From NCBI GenBank assembly GCA_036426205.1, contig WSYH01000266.1, positions 175,010 to 239,009 of the forward strand: a DNA stretch of 64,000 nt, in the 5' to 3' direction. A program made the position numbers and the translations under genes. Positions 10,559 through 21,625 of the stretch are shown here, in pieces. This DNA comes from Ascaphus truei (taxonomy: Eukaryota > Chordata > Amphibia > Anura > Ascaphidae). Below the pieces are notes generated by a model. That model was not told the origin of the DNA and did no database searches. It saw nothing but the letters and a program-made list of their open reading frames with translations. Position 1 is the stretch's first letter. The number at the start of each line of letters is the position of its first letter.

Positions 10559-11692
10559 AGGAGGGTGAGCGCGGGAGTGGCCTCTTCGTGAGGAACGGCC
10601 TCAGCCCATGACGCCGGTCTCAGCAGGGGGAGACAGCAGGCTGGCCCAAGTATACCGCAGGGCAGCGTCGGAACAATGCTTCAGCAGAGAAGTCAGGAAC
10701 GGGCCCCCGCATGGAACTAGCATTCGGCCTCAGGAACTAGGGGCAAGAACCAGAATGGTTAGTACACCAGGATACAAGCCAGGGTGGCTTGTGGCAGAGA
10801 CAGTAACGTCCAGGGAAGGAATTTATGCTCGGCACTGTTTCAGTGCCAAAGCCCAGGATATAAAGGGCGGAGATCCAATCACAGGAGGAGGGTGTGTGAG
10901 TATTCCTCCAATGATGAAGCACATGGCCGAAGCTGCAATGAGAGGTGTCATGCTGTGCAGCCCATAGACCAGGCCAGTCCCCTGTACTGAGGTGGGATGT
11001 TGAATATACACACCGACAGCAGAGGGAGTGCGTCCGGGATGTGGTTGTAGCGTGGCCAGGCCTGGGTTAAGATTTAGAATAGTCGTTGTACTTGCCGAGT
11101 TCAGGAGTATAGAGAGTTCCGTAGTTTAAATCCGTTTCCGTGTCCAATGGTCTGAGAGGTAAGAATCGTGATGGGTAAGCTGAAGTCGGGAGCCAGAGGG
11201 GTAAGTCAGACAAGCCGGTTCAAATCTGTAGGAGAAAAGACAAACAGGAGCACGACACAGTTTCCAGGCTACACAGGAAGCAAGGAGCTATGCAGAGCAA
11301 GGAAGTGAAGTCACAGCCGGATATTTAAAGCGACAGTGACCAATCCGGACGAGGGGCATGGCGGAGGCGTGTCGAGGAGCTGCTCGTGAGTGGCTGAGAG
11401 ACCAGGAAATAGTAGAGCCCAGCTGAGGGTCTGTAACACCAGTGCCAGAATCCAAGATGGCGACGGCAGAGTTCAAGGTATGCACTGGGCGGCGGCATGG
11501 GTAGCGACGGGGGGCAGGGGCAGCAGCCGCTGCAGTACTGGTAGTGGGTAAGGAGGGGTCACGCCGCAAGGGACGTGGCCCCCGATTCCTTACAAGAGGC
11601 AGCACATGTGCCATTGATTGCCAGAGGAAGCTTTTGCAAATGCAGAAGTCTGCAAAAGCTATAATCAAAGCCAGGAGCGGATTCCTTACAGT
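10353..11692 (-). repeat. LTR of family I (interrupted by a nested LTR)
   Basis: Without the nested insertion this LTR is about 690 bp, TGTAAGG at one end and CGTAACA at the other. A candidate TATA (TATATCCTGGGC region near 10855) lies on the minus strand. The second copy at 16015-16586 runs uninterrupted across the insertion point and defines the empty site. Confidence 0.75.
10946..11594 (-). mobile_element. Nested solo LTR with 5-bp target duplication
   Basis: 649 bp inserted into the family I LTR. It starts TGTAAGGAATCG and ends GCATGACA on the minus strand. It is flanked by AGAGG at 10941-10945 and AGAGG at 11595-11599 (plus strand). The paralogous LTR at 16490 carries a single AGAGG there, so the empty site is present in the same window. 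Its start resembles the host LTR's start, so both belong to related families. No internal region remains, as expected after LTR-LTR recombination. Confidence 0.85.
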
Positions 11693-12740
11693 TGTGTTGA
11701 CTTAAAGTCCCTGGCATCCCGGACCAACATGCCGAACTCCATGGTCCCAAAAATAGTACATTTTGTATTCCAATCGTGGCCTTGAAAGCTTAAAATGGGA
11801 CCCCTACAGCGTTAATCCTACTGAGTCAACCAGTCTATTGAGCTGCTCAATGCAGTCAGAGAGCAGTAATCGGCTCTGAAGCAGTCTAGATATCTGTCTT
11901 GCCCCTTGGTGATGTTGGTGCCCAAATATGAGTTTCTGCGTCATGAGGGGGAACACTAGATGAACATATTCAGTCATCTACTATATAGTGAACACACCAT
12001 AACTCTGTGTGTACACACCATTCACAAGCATAGACCCCCTGCTTAATCCTCCTGGGTCGCTTCTGTTTTCGGGGGTTGAGATCATGCGAGAATGCAATGT
12101 CCTGTAGTTCAGCAGCCACGCTCAATTGGGGCACCAAGAACAGCAAGTCTTGCATATAAAATCATCAACTTCAGCCTTTGTCAATCAAGTGCTGGATAAA
12201 GGATACCCCAGTGATCATCCATGTACTTTGGTTGGGAGCCTCTCTTCTCCATGTTGCTCTAACAAATGTCCTAATTTCATCCTCCCATCTTACTTTTGGT
12301 CATCATATTGGTCTTATGATATCCTTTGGAATCCAAACGAGTATTATCTCTATTGAATGATGTTAATTTCTTCTTGCGATATGTCTAGCCTATCATTTTA
12401 ATTTCTTCACCTTTGTAATCATGACAAACCCATTCACCCATTATTTTTCTTTGTGTCTCTGGATAATACCGAGCATACATCTCTCCAAACGTTGTGCTTT
12501 GTAAATCTTTTGAATATTCCCCCATTCATTTTGATTCCCTTTTCTTTCCAGTTCAATGTCTTGAGCAATTGTGTTGAAAAGTTTTCCTGTGAAAAGCTTC
12601 AGTGACTGATGTAGTTTAATGTTTTATGTGGTATTTTCATTAGAATTATATTATAACATACACTTCTTCAACATTTTGACTTCTTGATGCATTTAAAATG
12701 GCTACAGTATAGATAAAATCCAATGCTTTTGCATAATGTA
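11693..12740. other. No gene recognised
   Basis: About 1 kb without retroelement motifs or convincing coding frames. A small frame at 12126-12356 has no domain. It may be unique host DNA. Confidence 0.4.
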
Positions 12741-12822
12741 TGTAGAAAAGAAGAAGCACAAACAAGGCTAATGGAGAGTTAAAGAATCTTAAATCTGTAT
12801 TAAATCATCAGAGTTAATGAAC

Positions 12823-12861
12823 AGGTAACTTTTCAGGACTCAAGGTCCTTTCTTCAGACCC
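12823..12861 (-). ncRNA. Hammerhead-ribozyme-like motif 2
   Basis: On the minus strand: stem I GGGU, core CUGAAGA (exact consensus), one extra A, stem II AGGAC-CUUGA-GUCCU (five perfect pairs), GAAA, a residual stem III AGU, GUU as candidate cleavage site, then ACCU to close stem I with GGGU. The truncated PLE B end at 16000-16014 has ACGU in place of AAGU, a self-complementary stem III that would work best as a dimer. Activity is not established. Confidence 0.6.
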
Positions 12862-13801
12862 AACACCTCAAACAAACAGCTACAAATACCCAAAGCAGTG
12901 AGCAAAATCACTTACCCACATCACCTTGTGTAGAAAGGCTGCATACACATAACAGCCTATTCACTTCCGCCTAGGACGTCATCACGCAACTGACATCATG
13001 ACGTCTTGATGCGATGACGTCATGTTGCTAGGCAACATATAATAAACAACACGGAAAGGGGTTAGAACACAGGGAAACAGCCTAGGACACTAAAACAAGA
13101 CATGACACACAAAGTGTGTTACTAACATGGAGAGATATATGCAAGCACATAGGAATGGTCAAAACAGATTTGTTACAGTCCTTTTTCTTGCAGGAAGTTC
13201 AGTTGTATAGTTTTCCAATTGGGAGGAGCGCTGTGATACTCGTGAGAATTTGAAAAAAAAAGAAACAATATAATAGTGCAGATGGTAATAAAAAATATAT
13301 GTGATCAAAAAACAATCTCTGCAATGGTTGTACTCACAAATGGTAAGATAAGATAGACGTATCAGAGACCCATCTCTCTCTGATAAGAGCCCTTTCGTGG
13401 ATGCCCTCTTAGGAAAATGTAATAGTTATAGGTCTGGAAGCTTGTGGTGTATGTGGATCGTATAAAATACTCAAAGTATCTCCCAAGGAATATAGAGAGA
13501 GAAGAGAGAGAACGCACAATGTTATGGTACGATCTAAAAATGTATTGCACATCAATAATAGTATGGATATTGCACTCACATTTTACACAAAAGATATATT
13601 CGTTGGAGAGGACAGCTGACGTTAGACGGATGGTGCCGGTGTATCCAGAAAACGGAGTACTTACGCATGCGTCACGTGTGCCCGCGTCACATCCTGTGAC
13701 GTCTCAGGTAAGGGCGGAAGAGGCTGCCTTGCGTGTCAGTCTCCATGGTTTGCCAGCACCTTCCTCCGGTATTCTCCCCAGCTCTGTCACCTCCAACAGT
13801 T

Positions 13802-13848
13802 GATTCGATTCAACGCGTTTCGCTGTGGCTTCTTCAGGAGTCGGAATC
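13802..13848 (-). ncRNA. Hammerhead-ribozyme-like motif 3
   Basis: Minus strand: GATTC and CTC as the 5' arm of stem I, core CTGAAGA, one extra A, short stem II (GC-CACA-GC), GAAA, palindromic ACGCGT as stem III, then U as H17, then GA...GAATC closing stem I across an internal loop. Inner (UC/GA) and outer (GAUUC/GAAUC) pairs frame that loop, the layout expected when a stem I loop contacts loop II. It lies about 440 bp 3' of the PLE B coding region. Confidence 0.6.
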
Positions 13849-14289
13849 AGTTCAGTTGTATGCAGAGAGGGCTGTAAGCAAAAGTAATTATATAAAGCAT
13901 ATTATAAGCACCAAATCACTGACAGTAATTTTCTCCAAATGATATCTGAAGATTCAGAGCAAGTAGACCCCACGAGAGGTGCCCCAATGGAACAGGACAG
14001 TGGTAAATGAAAATAAAAATAAAAAAGGACAAATAAGAGTAAAAAGGGGGTCATCTCACAGGCAGGGCACAAAAGGGTACAGGTGGGAGATCATATAGAG
14101 AAAAAATGTAAAAGAGAGCTACTGTATGGCAGGTGCCAGCAATCTCTGACACGGTCCTAGGTTCCTTCTATCATTAAAGAGACCCTTAGCAGTAATGGCC
14201 CAGAGATGACAAGTGGTAATTAATCCAGACACTGGTGGCGCCACCCGCATATGGTTGGATCTATTGCAGAGGCTGACCTTTAGCCTATA

Positions 14290-15982
14290 AACCTGTGTTA
14301 TTCCAGTCTTTCATTAAGGCCCCTTGGACATACTGTATCAAGTATGAAGTTCCATTTTGCCTCTCTTTGTAAAAAAAGTCTTTCCCTATCTCCACCCCTG
14401 CAAAAGGGTTTCACATGATCTATGATTTGGTACCGTAGTTGTGCTGGATTGTGTCCCTTCTCTCTATAATGCGTGCCACAGATGTATCTTATAGCACATT
14501 TTTAATATTACTTTTATGCTGTGATATGCGTTCTTTTAATGTATTGATGGTTTTACCCACATATAGCATCCCACAAGGGCATTTGAGTAAATATACAATA
14601 TATGTACTTAAGCAAGTGTAAAAACCGTTTATTTTAAATTGCTTGCCAGTATGTGGGTGACTGAAATTTTCACCCCTAATAACTCTGTTACATTGGCTGC
14701 AACTCCTGCATGGAAAAGTACCATATTGGGGTTTAGATAAAAAGGTCTGCCTTGATGTTTTAAGTTTTTCTGCCTGGACCACCATGTCCCTAATATTACG
14801 ATGTCTTTTATATGCAAATATTGGGAGGTTATTGAACAGGTGGCTGATTGTATTGTCACCTTGTAACAGTTGCCAGTGTCTTGACACAGCTCTTTTAATT
14901 TGTTTGGAGGATATACTATATGTACTGACGAAGGGAATACCCTCCTTTACCACTCCAGGGTTCTGTTCTAATAGTTCCTCTCGTGTATGCCCATCTGCCT
15001 TAGTAGCTGCCTCCTGAACTGTCTTCTTATTATATCCTTTGTTAAGGAATTTTCTCTGCATGGTTTTCATGCGCATGGGTAATTGGGTGGAGTCTTTTAC
15101 AATCCTTTTTACTCTAACGAGTTGGCTATAGGGTAAGCCACGTTGTAACCCATGCGGATGGAAACTGTCTGCCTCAAGTAAACTATTGCTATCTGCTGTT
15201 TTAACATACAAATCCATAACCAATTCATTGTCTTTTAATGATACATTGACATCTAGAAAGTTAACATATTTTTGGCTATGGTTCATTATGAACTAAATGG
15301 TACCCTGACACTGATTCAGGTATTCATTACATTTCAGGAGCTTGTCAATGTCCCCCGCCCACACCATGAACACGTCATCAATGAATCTTCTCCATGTGTG
15401 TATGTTCTCGGAAAACTCTCTATTGTTAAGTACAAATGTGTTTTCAAAGTCTGCCATAAATAGGTTTCCGTACGTGGGGGCCATTTTAGCCCCAATCGCT
15501 GTCCCTTGAACCTGCTCATAGAAAATGTGATTGTATCTGAAGTAGTTCTTGGTTAATATGAGTTTTAATAGTGTGAGGGTAAAGTCAACTAGTGGCTGTG
15601 GTGATTGGCTTGATTCAAGTGATTTTCTTGTGGCCTCTAAGTCATCTCTATTTGGAATTGCTGTGTACAGGCTCTGCACATCCAAGGTGCACAGCCATAC
15701 ATTACTGCCTTGAATTTTGATCCGTTCTATAAGTTGCAGAAAATAAATGGTATCTTTAAGGTATGCCGGGGTGAGTTTAACCAATGGTTGTAGTAGCTTA
15801 TCTACAAATATTGCAAGTGGTTGGAATATTGAATTTGTACCTGCAACAATTGGTCTTCCTGGGGGGTTTAAATAGGTTTTTGTGGATTTTCGGTAGTGTA
15901 TATAAGACTGGTACAAAATAGAGGAGAAAGAGCACACAGGAGACTTGTTTTGAGTTTGAAAAAACTTCAATAAAGTATTCAC
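14290..15982 (-). pseudogene. PLE B reverse transcriptase / GIY-YIG endonuclease, broken
   Basis: Two long frames join into one PLE polyprotein. The first (15982-15293) has NPPGRPIVAG (PLE RT fingers), LCTLDVQSLYTAIP (motif A), GTAIGAKMAPTYGNLFM (motif B) and RRFIDDVFMVW (motif C). The second (15286-14489) continues with NFLDVNV, the linker (KRAVSRHW), a cysteine cluster (CRSCSQC) and the GIY-YIG start YLLKCPCGMLYVGKT. A stop or frameshift separates them near 15290. A further shift at about 14489 moves the remaining endonuclease (QREAKWNFILDT, PRGLNE) into another phase down to about 14290. The N-terminal quarter of the protein is missing. It is inactive as it stands. The sequence is clearly a different lineage from copies A/C and from D. 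Confidence 0.9.
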
Positions 15983-16014
15983 AGCATCAGAGCTAATAAA
16001 GGTAACGTTTCAGG

Positions 16015-16586
16015 ACTAAGCAGGGTCAGGGTTGGAGAAGGCAGCATCGTCGTTATTCAAGCAGGAGTTCGGCAACAGGTAGTCAGGAGTTCCCTGCTTC
16101 AGCTTAGGAGCGTGAGCGCGGGAGTGGCCTCTTCGTGAGGAACGGCCTAGGCCCATGACACCGGTCTCAGCAGGGGGAGACAGCAGGCTGGCCGAAGTAC
16201 ACCACAGGGCAGCGTCGGGAAACCAACACTTCAGCACAGAAGTCAGGAACGGGCCCCCGCATGGAACTAGCAGGCGGCCTCAGGAAACATGGGCAAGAAC
16301 CAGAAAGTTTAGTACACCAGGATACAAGCCAGAGTGGCTTGTGGCAGAGACAGTATCGTCCAGGGTAGGAATTTATGCTCGGCACTGTTTCAGTGCCAAA
16401 GCCCAGGATATAAAGGGCGGAGATCCAATCACAGGAGGAGGGTGTGTGAGTATTCCTCCAATGATGAAGCACATGGCAGAAGCTGCAATGAGAGGCAGCA
16501 CATGTGCCATTGATTGCCAGAGGAAGCTTTTGCAAATGCAGAAGTCTGCAAAAGCTATAATCAAAGCCAGGAGCGGATTCCTTACA
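16015..16586 (-). repeat. LTR of family I, copy 2 (truncated)
   Basis: Starts TGTAAGGAATCCG at 16586 and runs leftward until cut off at the 5' end of PLE B. Over its length it matches 10480-10945 plus 11595-11692 and shows the uninterrupted state of the site where the nested LTR sits in copy 1. Confidence 0.8.
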
Positions 16587-17370
16587 CCAACATAGATCTG
16601 ATGCCAGGGGGTAATAATCCAAGAATACGGGACACAGGACACTGATTGTCGGACAAAAATTACATTGGGGAATCCGGGGCAGACAATGGCCTTTGTGGAA
16701 TCAGCATGTAAGAAGTTGCGAGAGTCTTTGGCTCCCAAGGAATTCAGGGTGGTGGTTAGCGAGGGTGTAGGGCGGGCGGGTTCAGTGCAAGATATTGGAG
16801 CAGTAGTCTTGATACGAACCAGGCTTGTAATCCCAAGCAATTCTAGAGAGCTGGTAGTAGTATTTACATAATTGTTGGTTGTGGTACATGCAGTTGCAGG
16901 ATCCGCCTCCTTTGGCCTCTGAAATTTGGGGGGAATCAAATCCAAAGTTATGGTCTTGGCGAAGGGCATAGAAAGCATCACGGATACAGTAGGGGACAGC
17001 ACGTCCAAACCCATAGTGGGGCCATCAAGAACAGGGATGGACGCCTCAGGCAAAGCAACGAGGTCCAGCATGAGTGTCTTCGTCCTCGAGAATGAAGACA
17101 TGCAATCCAGAAAGGGCACTTCAGACACTGCACAGAAACCTGCGAGTAAAGACTGTTTGAAAGGTGAGAAAACAGATCTTATCCGAGAAAGCAGGAAGTC
17201 AGGTAAGCGGTGCAACAGGCTTAGGAATAGAAGTCTTGGGGTTAATACTGAGTACCTCCAACACAGAGAAGGAAAACAGAGAACCAGAGCTTGGCTTAGG
17301 AGTGGAGGTCACAGGTACCCAGGTCTCGCATGATACTGTGGGAGAAGCAATGTGAAATATTACTGTTTTA
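16587..17370 (-). pseudogene. Internal region upstream of LTR copy 2, unidentified ORF
   Basis: A minus-strand frame starting at 17215 runs 210 codons to the LTR edge (ending WHQIYVG) and then on into the LTR. The text is rich in S, T, P and V and has no recognisable retroelement motif. Its position suits the 3' end of an internal region preceding a 3' LTR. No purine-rich polypurine tract is seen right before TGTAAGG, which argues against a standard LTR element or shows that this edge has decayed. No function is proposed. Confidence 0.4.
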
Positions 17371-17820
17371 AACATACAGTAGGGGGGCCTATGCAGAGAG
17401 CTGCGAGAAGCCCAATCTCGCCAGTTTTTAGCCAAATATGCCTATAGCAATTTAGTAAATGGCGAGAAACTGGCGAGATGAGTAAAAAGCGCCAGTTTTT
17501 TTTTTAGTTTTAAAAACTCGCCGCGCGGGTGGCGAGAAGCAATATCTCACCAGTTTTAAAAAGGGCCATATGCAGGAAGCCCCGATCACCATCTCGCCGC
17601 TGATCGTGCCATTAAAATGGAGAGATGTTCTCCAAATAGCTCCGCCAACAAAAGTTGGCAAGAAGCTGGAGCTGAGCGGCGAGAGCGACCAGAAAAAAAA
17701 TCATCCCCTTTCCTGGCTCGGATTGATGCCGGGGGGCTCCAGAGCTGATACCAAGGAATATCAGCACCGGACCCCCCCGGCATGCATCCGAGGCAGAAAA
17801 AATGCATGTACAGCCCACTT
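17371..17820. repeat. Unclassified repeat with recurrent TCTCGCCAGTTTT segments
   Basis: Variants of CTCGCCAGTTTT recur at about 17425 and (as CTCACC) 17550, and in reverse as AAACTGGCGAGAT at about 17465. GGCC(T/A)TATGCAG occurs near both ends (17389 and 17566). This suggests a palindromic MITE-like unit of roughly 180 bp. Precise ends and target duplication could not be fixed. Confidence 0.45.
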
Positions 17821-17852
17821 CATTACCTTAGCGGGTAACCGCTAAGGCAATG
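17821..17852. repeat. Short palindrome
   Basis: CATTACCTTAGCGG and CCGCTAAGGCAATG face each other around GTAA with one mismatch. It lies just left of the larger foldback and may belong to it. Confidence 0.8.
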
Positions 17853-17878
17853 AAGGGGTTAACCCACCGTGGCAGCTT

Positions 17879-18100
17879 TATTGTGGGTAGCGGGGGTGCG
17901 TGAAGGGGGTATGTGGCCCTTGGTGTGAGTTTAGTGCTTGCGGGGGGTTGCGGGTGCACTTAACCCCTTCAGGACCGTAGCAGTTAATACCGCTACGGCC
18001 ATGAAGGGGTTAACCCCTCCTGCTACCCCCCCCCCGCAAGCCCTAAACAAACCACCGTTGGGGCTAATACCCCCTTCACCCACTCCTGCTACCCACAATA
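17879..18100. mobile_element. Foldback / MITE hairpin
   Basis: A 222-bp imperfect palindrome centred near 17988. The outer arms start TATTGTGGGTAGC and end GCTACCCACAATA. The inner stem has TAACCCCTTCA (17961-17971) facing TGAAGGGGTTA (18002-18012), with CCGTAGC/GCTACGG inside it. It contains C9 and G6 runs. No reading frame is credible. It is probably a non-autonomous DNA element; no target duplication was identified. Confidence 0.8.
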
Positions 18101-18990
18101 AAAAACAATCACACACAGCAGCCCAACACTAAATAAATAAATGTAAAAGAAAAAATAAATAAATGAATATATATATATATTAGAAAAAAAGAAGAGAAAA
18201 AAAGCGCCCGATCCTTGTATAAAATCAGATAAACAATTTTTAATAAATCATGGACAGACAAATGCACACTCACACTTTGTCAATAAAATTAAGGCATGTT
18301 ATGGGACCAGCCCATGCACCAGGTTGAAGACTCCATCAACAGAGAGGTGTGATACATCGCCCTGATCAATAGGTAACTGACCTAATTGGTTATGCGAAAA
18401 GCCAAAAGCCCACTTCAAAAGGTTTTATTGATGGGGCCAGGGGGGGGGGGCTACCCCCAACAGGATATCAAAAGTGAGTAACTTTATTAAATATAAGAAT
18501 ACTATGAGATGTCCTTGGCTGAACCGGCTAAGAATTACATAAGTGTATTGGCGAGAGTAAGCCGATCTTGGGGAGTGTAAACCCTGTACAGGTACCTGCT
18601 GCTAAATGCCAGATATTAATATCTCTATTAATGTTCATATTACAATGTAATGATGGGTCTCTCTACGAGCGTCAGGTGTCCCAGAATGCAGTAATATATC
18701 TCACCTGACTGTGTGTATTACGGAACGGAAGTTATGCAATGATTTGCAGTAAATATGAACTTTTGGTTAAGTCTGAGGAACCCCTGGGGTGATGAGCAGG
18801 AAAGGCTAGAATTTACAAACCTGATCATCAAAGACTATTTGGCTAATTGCTTATGCTTGGCCCAACGGACAAAAGGAATTAACCAGAGGAAGTGGAACTC
18901 TTCACACTGTCCACCTAGCTTCAAAAGCTTCCAAGTCACATTTGGTAGCCGTCTCGGCACCTAAGGTTACAGATAGAGGGACAAACGGTT
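18101..18990. other. No gene recognised
   Basis: AT-rich sequence with A-runs and a G10 run near 18440. It leads into the LTR of the next element; the LTR start could not be placed. A 69-codon frame near 18755 has no domain. Confidence 0.35.
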
Positions 18991-19268
18991 TATAAACTGC
19001 TGTCCACCCATATATCCTTTGTCTTCGTTTGCTGATATGGTTACCTGATATCACCTGAATGATTTCCTCACTGCTGAAAGAAATGCTACATCATACTTCT
19101 CATTCCCCAACCCTTAAGTAAGTGTACTTCTTGTTTGTTACTGTATTATCTGTTGTGTTCACCTTTATTCTAAGGAATAAATACAATTTATTATATCTTA
19201 AGCCTCGTTCAGTTCAAACCCAATTATTTTTGTGTAATATTAATAAGCCTGTGGAAGCTATCGTCACA
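18991..19268 (+). repeat. 5' LTR (3' portion) of non-autonomous gypsy-like element F1
   Basis: Contains a TATA-like TTTATAAAC, CATATATCCTTTGTCTTCG and a polyadenylation signal AAGGAATAAA, and ends CTATCGTCACA at 19268. That end is the exact reverse complement of TGTGACGATAG, the start of the next LTR at 21538, so LTR boundaries of this family are TGTGACGATAG...CTATCGTCACA. The same TATA-to-poly(A) block occurs in the LTRs at 21660 and 39810. Confidence 0.75.
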
Positions 19269-19559
19269 GGCGTTACCTGTACCCAACCCGGGCGCTGTTG
19301 CGGCAGTGGCCCGGTGCTGCTCAGCCCAGATGGGGCCGGCGGCGGCCGCTCCAGTCCCCCTGCAATTGGGACCAACGAAGGCGGCGGTCTCTGCGGGGAC
19401 CAGCAAGGTAATCCAGACCAAGTCGCAGACTGACCCTGACTTATTGTTCCCTATGACTGTACCCTGTTGTTTCACTATAGGGGTGACTGGGGGGTGGCAG
19501 GAGATAGGGGTACCAGGGGAGGGGAAGGAAGGGCAGCAAGTGAGCCAGCCAGATTTCCC

Positions 19560-20770
19560 CATTACCTGGGCAGAGCAGCAAGGGGACTCTCAGTTAAGAG
19601 CCCCACTGTTGCAGCCTTGCTATGGGCTGGAGGTACCAGGGGTTGTGGCACAGTTAGACCACCCCCAGATTACCTGCCAGCCAAGAGCTAAGGCGGTTGC
19701 ATCTGGAGAGATGCCCCTGGGCTCATCCCCGGTAATGGGGAGNNNNNNNNNNNNNNNNNNNNNNNNNNNNNNNNNNNNNNNNNNNNNNNNNNNNNNNNNN
19801 NNNNNNNNNNNNNNNNNNNNNNNNNNNNNNNNNNNNNNNNNNNNNNNNNNNNNNNNNNNNNNNNNNNNNNNNNNNNNNNNNNNNNNNNNNNNNNNNNNNN
19901 NNNNNNNNNNNNNNNNNCCCCATTACCTGGGCAGAGCAGCAAGGGGACTCTCAGTTAAGAGCCCCACTGTTGCAGCCTTGCTATGGGCTGGAGGTACCAG
20001 GGGTTGTGGCACAGTTAGACCACCCCCAGATTACCTGCCAGCCAGGAGCTAAGGTGGGTGCATCTGCACCAGCAACCCTGAGCTCACCTCCGGTAATGGG
20101 GGCACAGCTTCAGGGAGAGGGGCTAGCCCCGTTAGCACCCAGCTCTAGGGTGGGATTGCCTGGGAGAGGGTTGGGTGGGCCAGTGGGAACCGGGGAGGGA
20201 AGGCAGCGAGTGAGCCAGCCAGTTTTCCCCGTTACCCTGGCAAAGCCTCAGGGGGTGTCTCAGATCAGCAACCCCCTGTTGCAGCCCTGCTATGGGCTGG
20301 AGGTACCAGGGGTTGTGGCACAGTTAGACCACCCCCAGATTACCTGCCAGCCAAGAGCTAAGGCGGTTACATCTGGAGAGATGCCCCTGGGCTCATCCCC
20401 GGTAATGGGGAGACAGTGTCAGGGAGATGGCCTCACTCAGGTGTCCCTAGGGTCCAGGCTAGGATTAGCTAGGGAGAAGCGGAGTGAGGGGAGGCTGCAG
20501 GTAGGTAGCCAGCAGCAGATCTCAGTGAGAGAAGGAGGGCTAGTGGTAGCCAGGGAGGGAAAGCATCAGGTATTGCAGCTAGAGTTTCCCGTTACCCTGG
20601 CAGAGCCCCAGGGGGTTTCTCAGATCAGCAGCCCCCTGTTGCAGCCTGGGTATTGGCTGGGTGTATCCGGGGCAGTGCCAGGCTTGTGCCACCCCAGGGA
20701 TACCTACCAGCCAAGCGCTAAGGCGGTTGCATCTGGAGAGATGCCCCTGAGCTCATCCCTGGTAAGGGGG
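19560..20770 (+). repeat. Tandem array, 309-363-bp units
   Basis: The phrase TTTCCCC(A/G)TTACC(C)TGG-CA starts units at about 19556, 19916, 20225 and 20588. Each unit encodes a variant of LLQPCYGLEVPGVVAQLDHP followed by ITCQP. All unit lengths are multiples of three within error, so the frame stays open. The assembly gap falls inside the array. The F2 copy has two units (23376 and 23685). Confidence 0.85.
19743..19917. other. Assembly gap (175 N)
   Basis: Run of N flanked by nearly identical tandem-repeat sequence on both sides, so the number of repeat units in F1 is unknown. Confidence 1.
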
Positions 20771-21625
20771 AGACAAGGTCAGGGAGCTAGGTGCACTCAG
20801 GTAGTTCCAGGGTCTGGGGTAGGATTGCCCAGGGAGGAGAGGAGTGCAGGTGGGCTGCAGGGAGGTAAGCAGCAGGCTGAGGTGCTGGGCCTAGGGGAGG
20901 CTAGGCAGGGAGGCACCGTGGAGCAGGGGGAGATAGGAGGTCAGTGGGGTGTTAGGCAGCTGGCAGAAGCTAGGGATGGGCTAGGTAGGCCGAAGGTCCC
21001 TTGTTCTGACTGGCCAGGAGTGACCCCTCTGACAGAACCCCCTGGGTCCCCAAAGGAAGGGCTGTGGGTAGATAGGCAGCCAGGGAGGAGAGTCAGGAGT
21101 ATGGCGGAGCAGCTACAGGGTGACACAGAGCCAGGACAGGTAGGGTCCCTACAGACTGGTGACATAACCCTTTCCCAGACTTGGTTGACAGGAAAGCGAC
21201 GGTCTGTGCTGGATAGCTGGTCTCCTGCAGATGCAGAGACATGCCAGTCTCTGGGCAGTGTGCAGCCTGGACTGCACCGGGGCCCCTTCACCACGGACTT
21301 GGTTCCCAAGGCACTGGGTGGGGGGCAGAGGGAGGCAAATGAGAATGCCCGGCAGCCAAGGTGGAGCCCTGCTCCCCAAGATCTGGACTTTACAATCCAC
21401 TGTGTACTGGTCAATGCTGGAGGACAATTTTGCCAGGCCAATCCCTCAGGACGTATTGAGGGCGTCAAGGGCGCCAGTGGTACCCCAGTGCCTGGGGGAG
21501 GCGACTGGGGCACCAGGGCCCCATTGAGCCGGGGAGGTGTGACGATAGTGAGGGTTTGGCCCGGGATTAACGGGGTTACTCCCCAAGGGCCCCCCTCTAA
21601 CCTCACCAGGGAGACAAGGGGTTAA
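19970..21625 (+). pseudogene. 551-codon open frame in element F1
   Basis: The frame is open from within the repeats to just inside the 3' LTR. It is rich in G, Q, P and E and has no catalytic motif. Parts follow element E at the DNA level (GEARQG-TVE--EIG- and RWS-A-Q-(L/F)(D/E)FTI) but the RT sequence that should lie between them is missing or scrambled. The open state mostly reflects 3n repeats and low stop-codon content in GC-rich DNA. Whether it makes a protein cannot be told. It is best treated as the remnant gag/pol of a non-autonomous retrotransposon. Confidence 0.5.

Larger units (their letters stand above)
8979..11692 (-). mobile_element. LTR retrotransposon, family I copy 1, internally deleted
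   Basis: Read on the minus strand, an LTR starts TGTAAGGAATCCG at 11692 and ends GAGCACAATCGTAACA at about 10353. A gag-like internal region follows (10352-9030), and then the last about 45 bp of a second LTR (8979-9025) ending in the same GAGCACAATCGTAACA. The start of the 3' LTR and all of pol (protease, RT, integrase) are missing. No TGG primer-binding site is obvious after the 5' LTR, so the superfamily is uncertain. A second LTR of this family lies at 16015-16586. Confidence 0.7.
12741..16014 (-). mobile_element. Penelope-like element copy B with hammerhead-bearing 3' region
   Basis: Minus-strand PLE. Its 5' end at about 16014 starts inside a hammerhead-like motif (GTCCTGAAACGTTACC). 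The RT and GIY-YIG protein follow (15982-14290), and then about 1.5 kb of 3' sequence with two hammerhead-like motifs (13802-13848 and 12823-12861). The last motif and the truncated 5' end share the sequence GTCCTGAAA-GTTACC, so the element probably had terminal repeats (pLTRs) and the 5' one is truncated. The 5' side abuts an LTR of family I. The left boundary near 12740 is approximate. Confidence 0.75.
19269..21537 (+). mobile_element. Internal region of non-autonomous element F1
   Basis: Homologous to the second element F2 (from 23097) and, more distantly, to gypsy element E around its protease-integrase junction and integrase-RT linker. It lacks the leader, primer-binding site and gag start, since homology begins right after the LTR. 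It carries no integrase, RT or RNase H catalytic motif. A sequence reading RWSPAPQDLDFTI near 21360 corresponds to RWSLALQEFEFTI after the RNase H deletion in E. It therefore looks like a gypsy element whose pol was replaced by repeats. It contains an N gap. Confidence 0.7.

Noticed and set aside
19970..21625. 551-codon frame as a host gene
   Set aside because: It lies between two LTRs, is made of element repeats and extends into the LTR.
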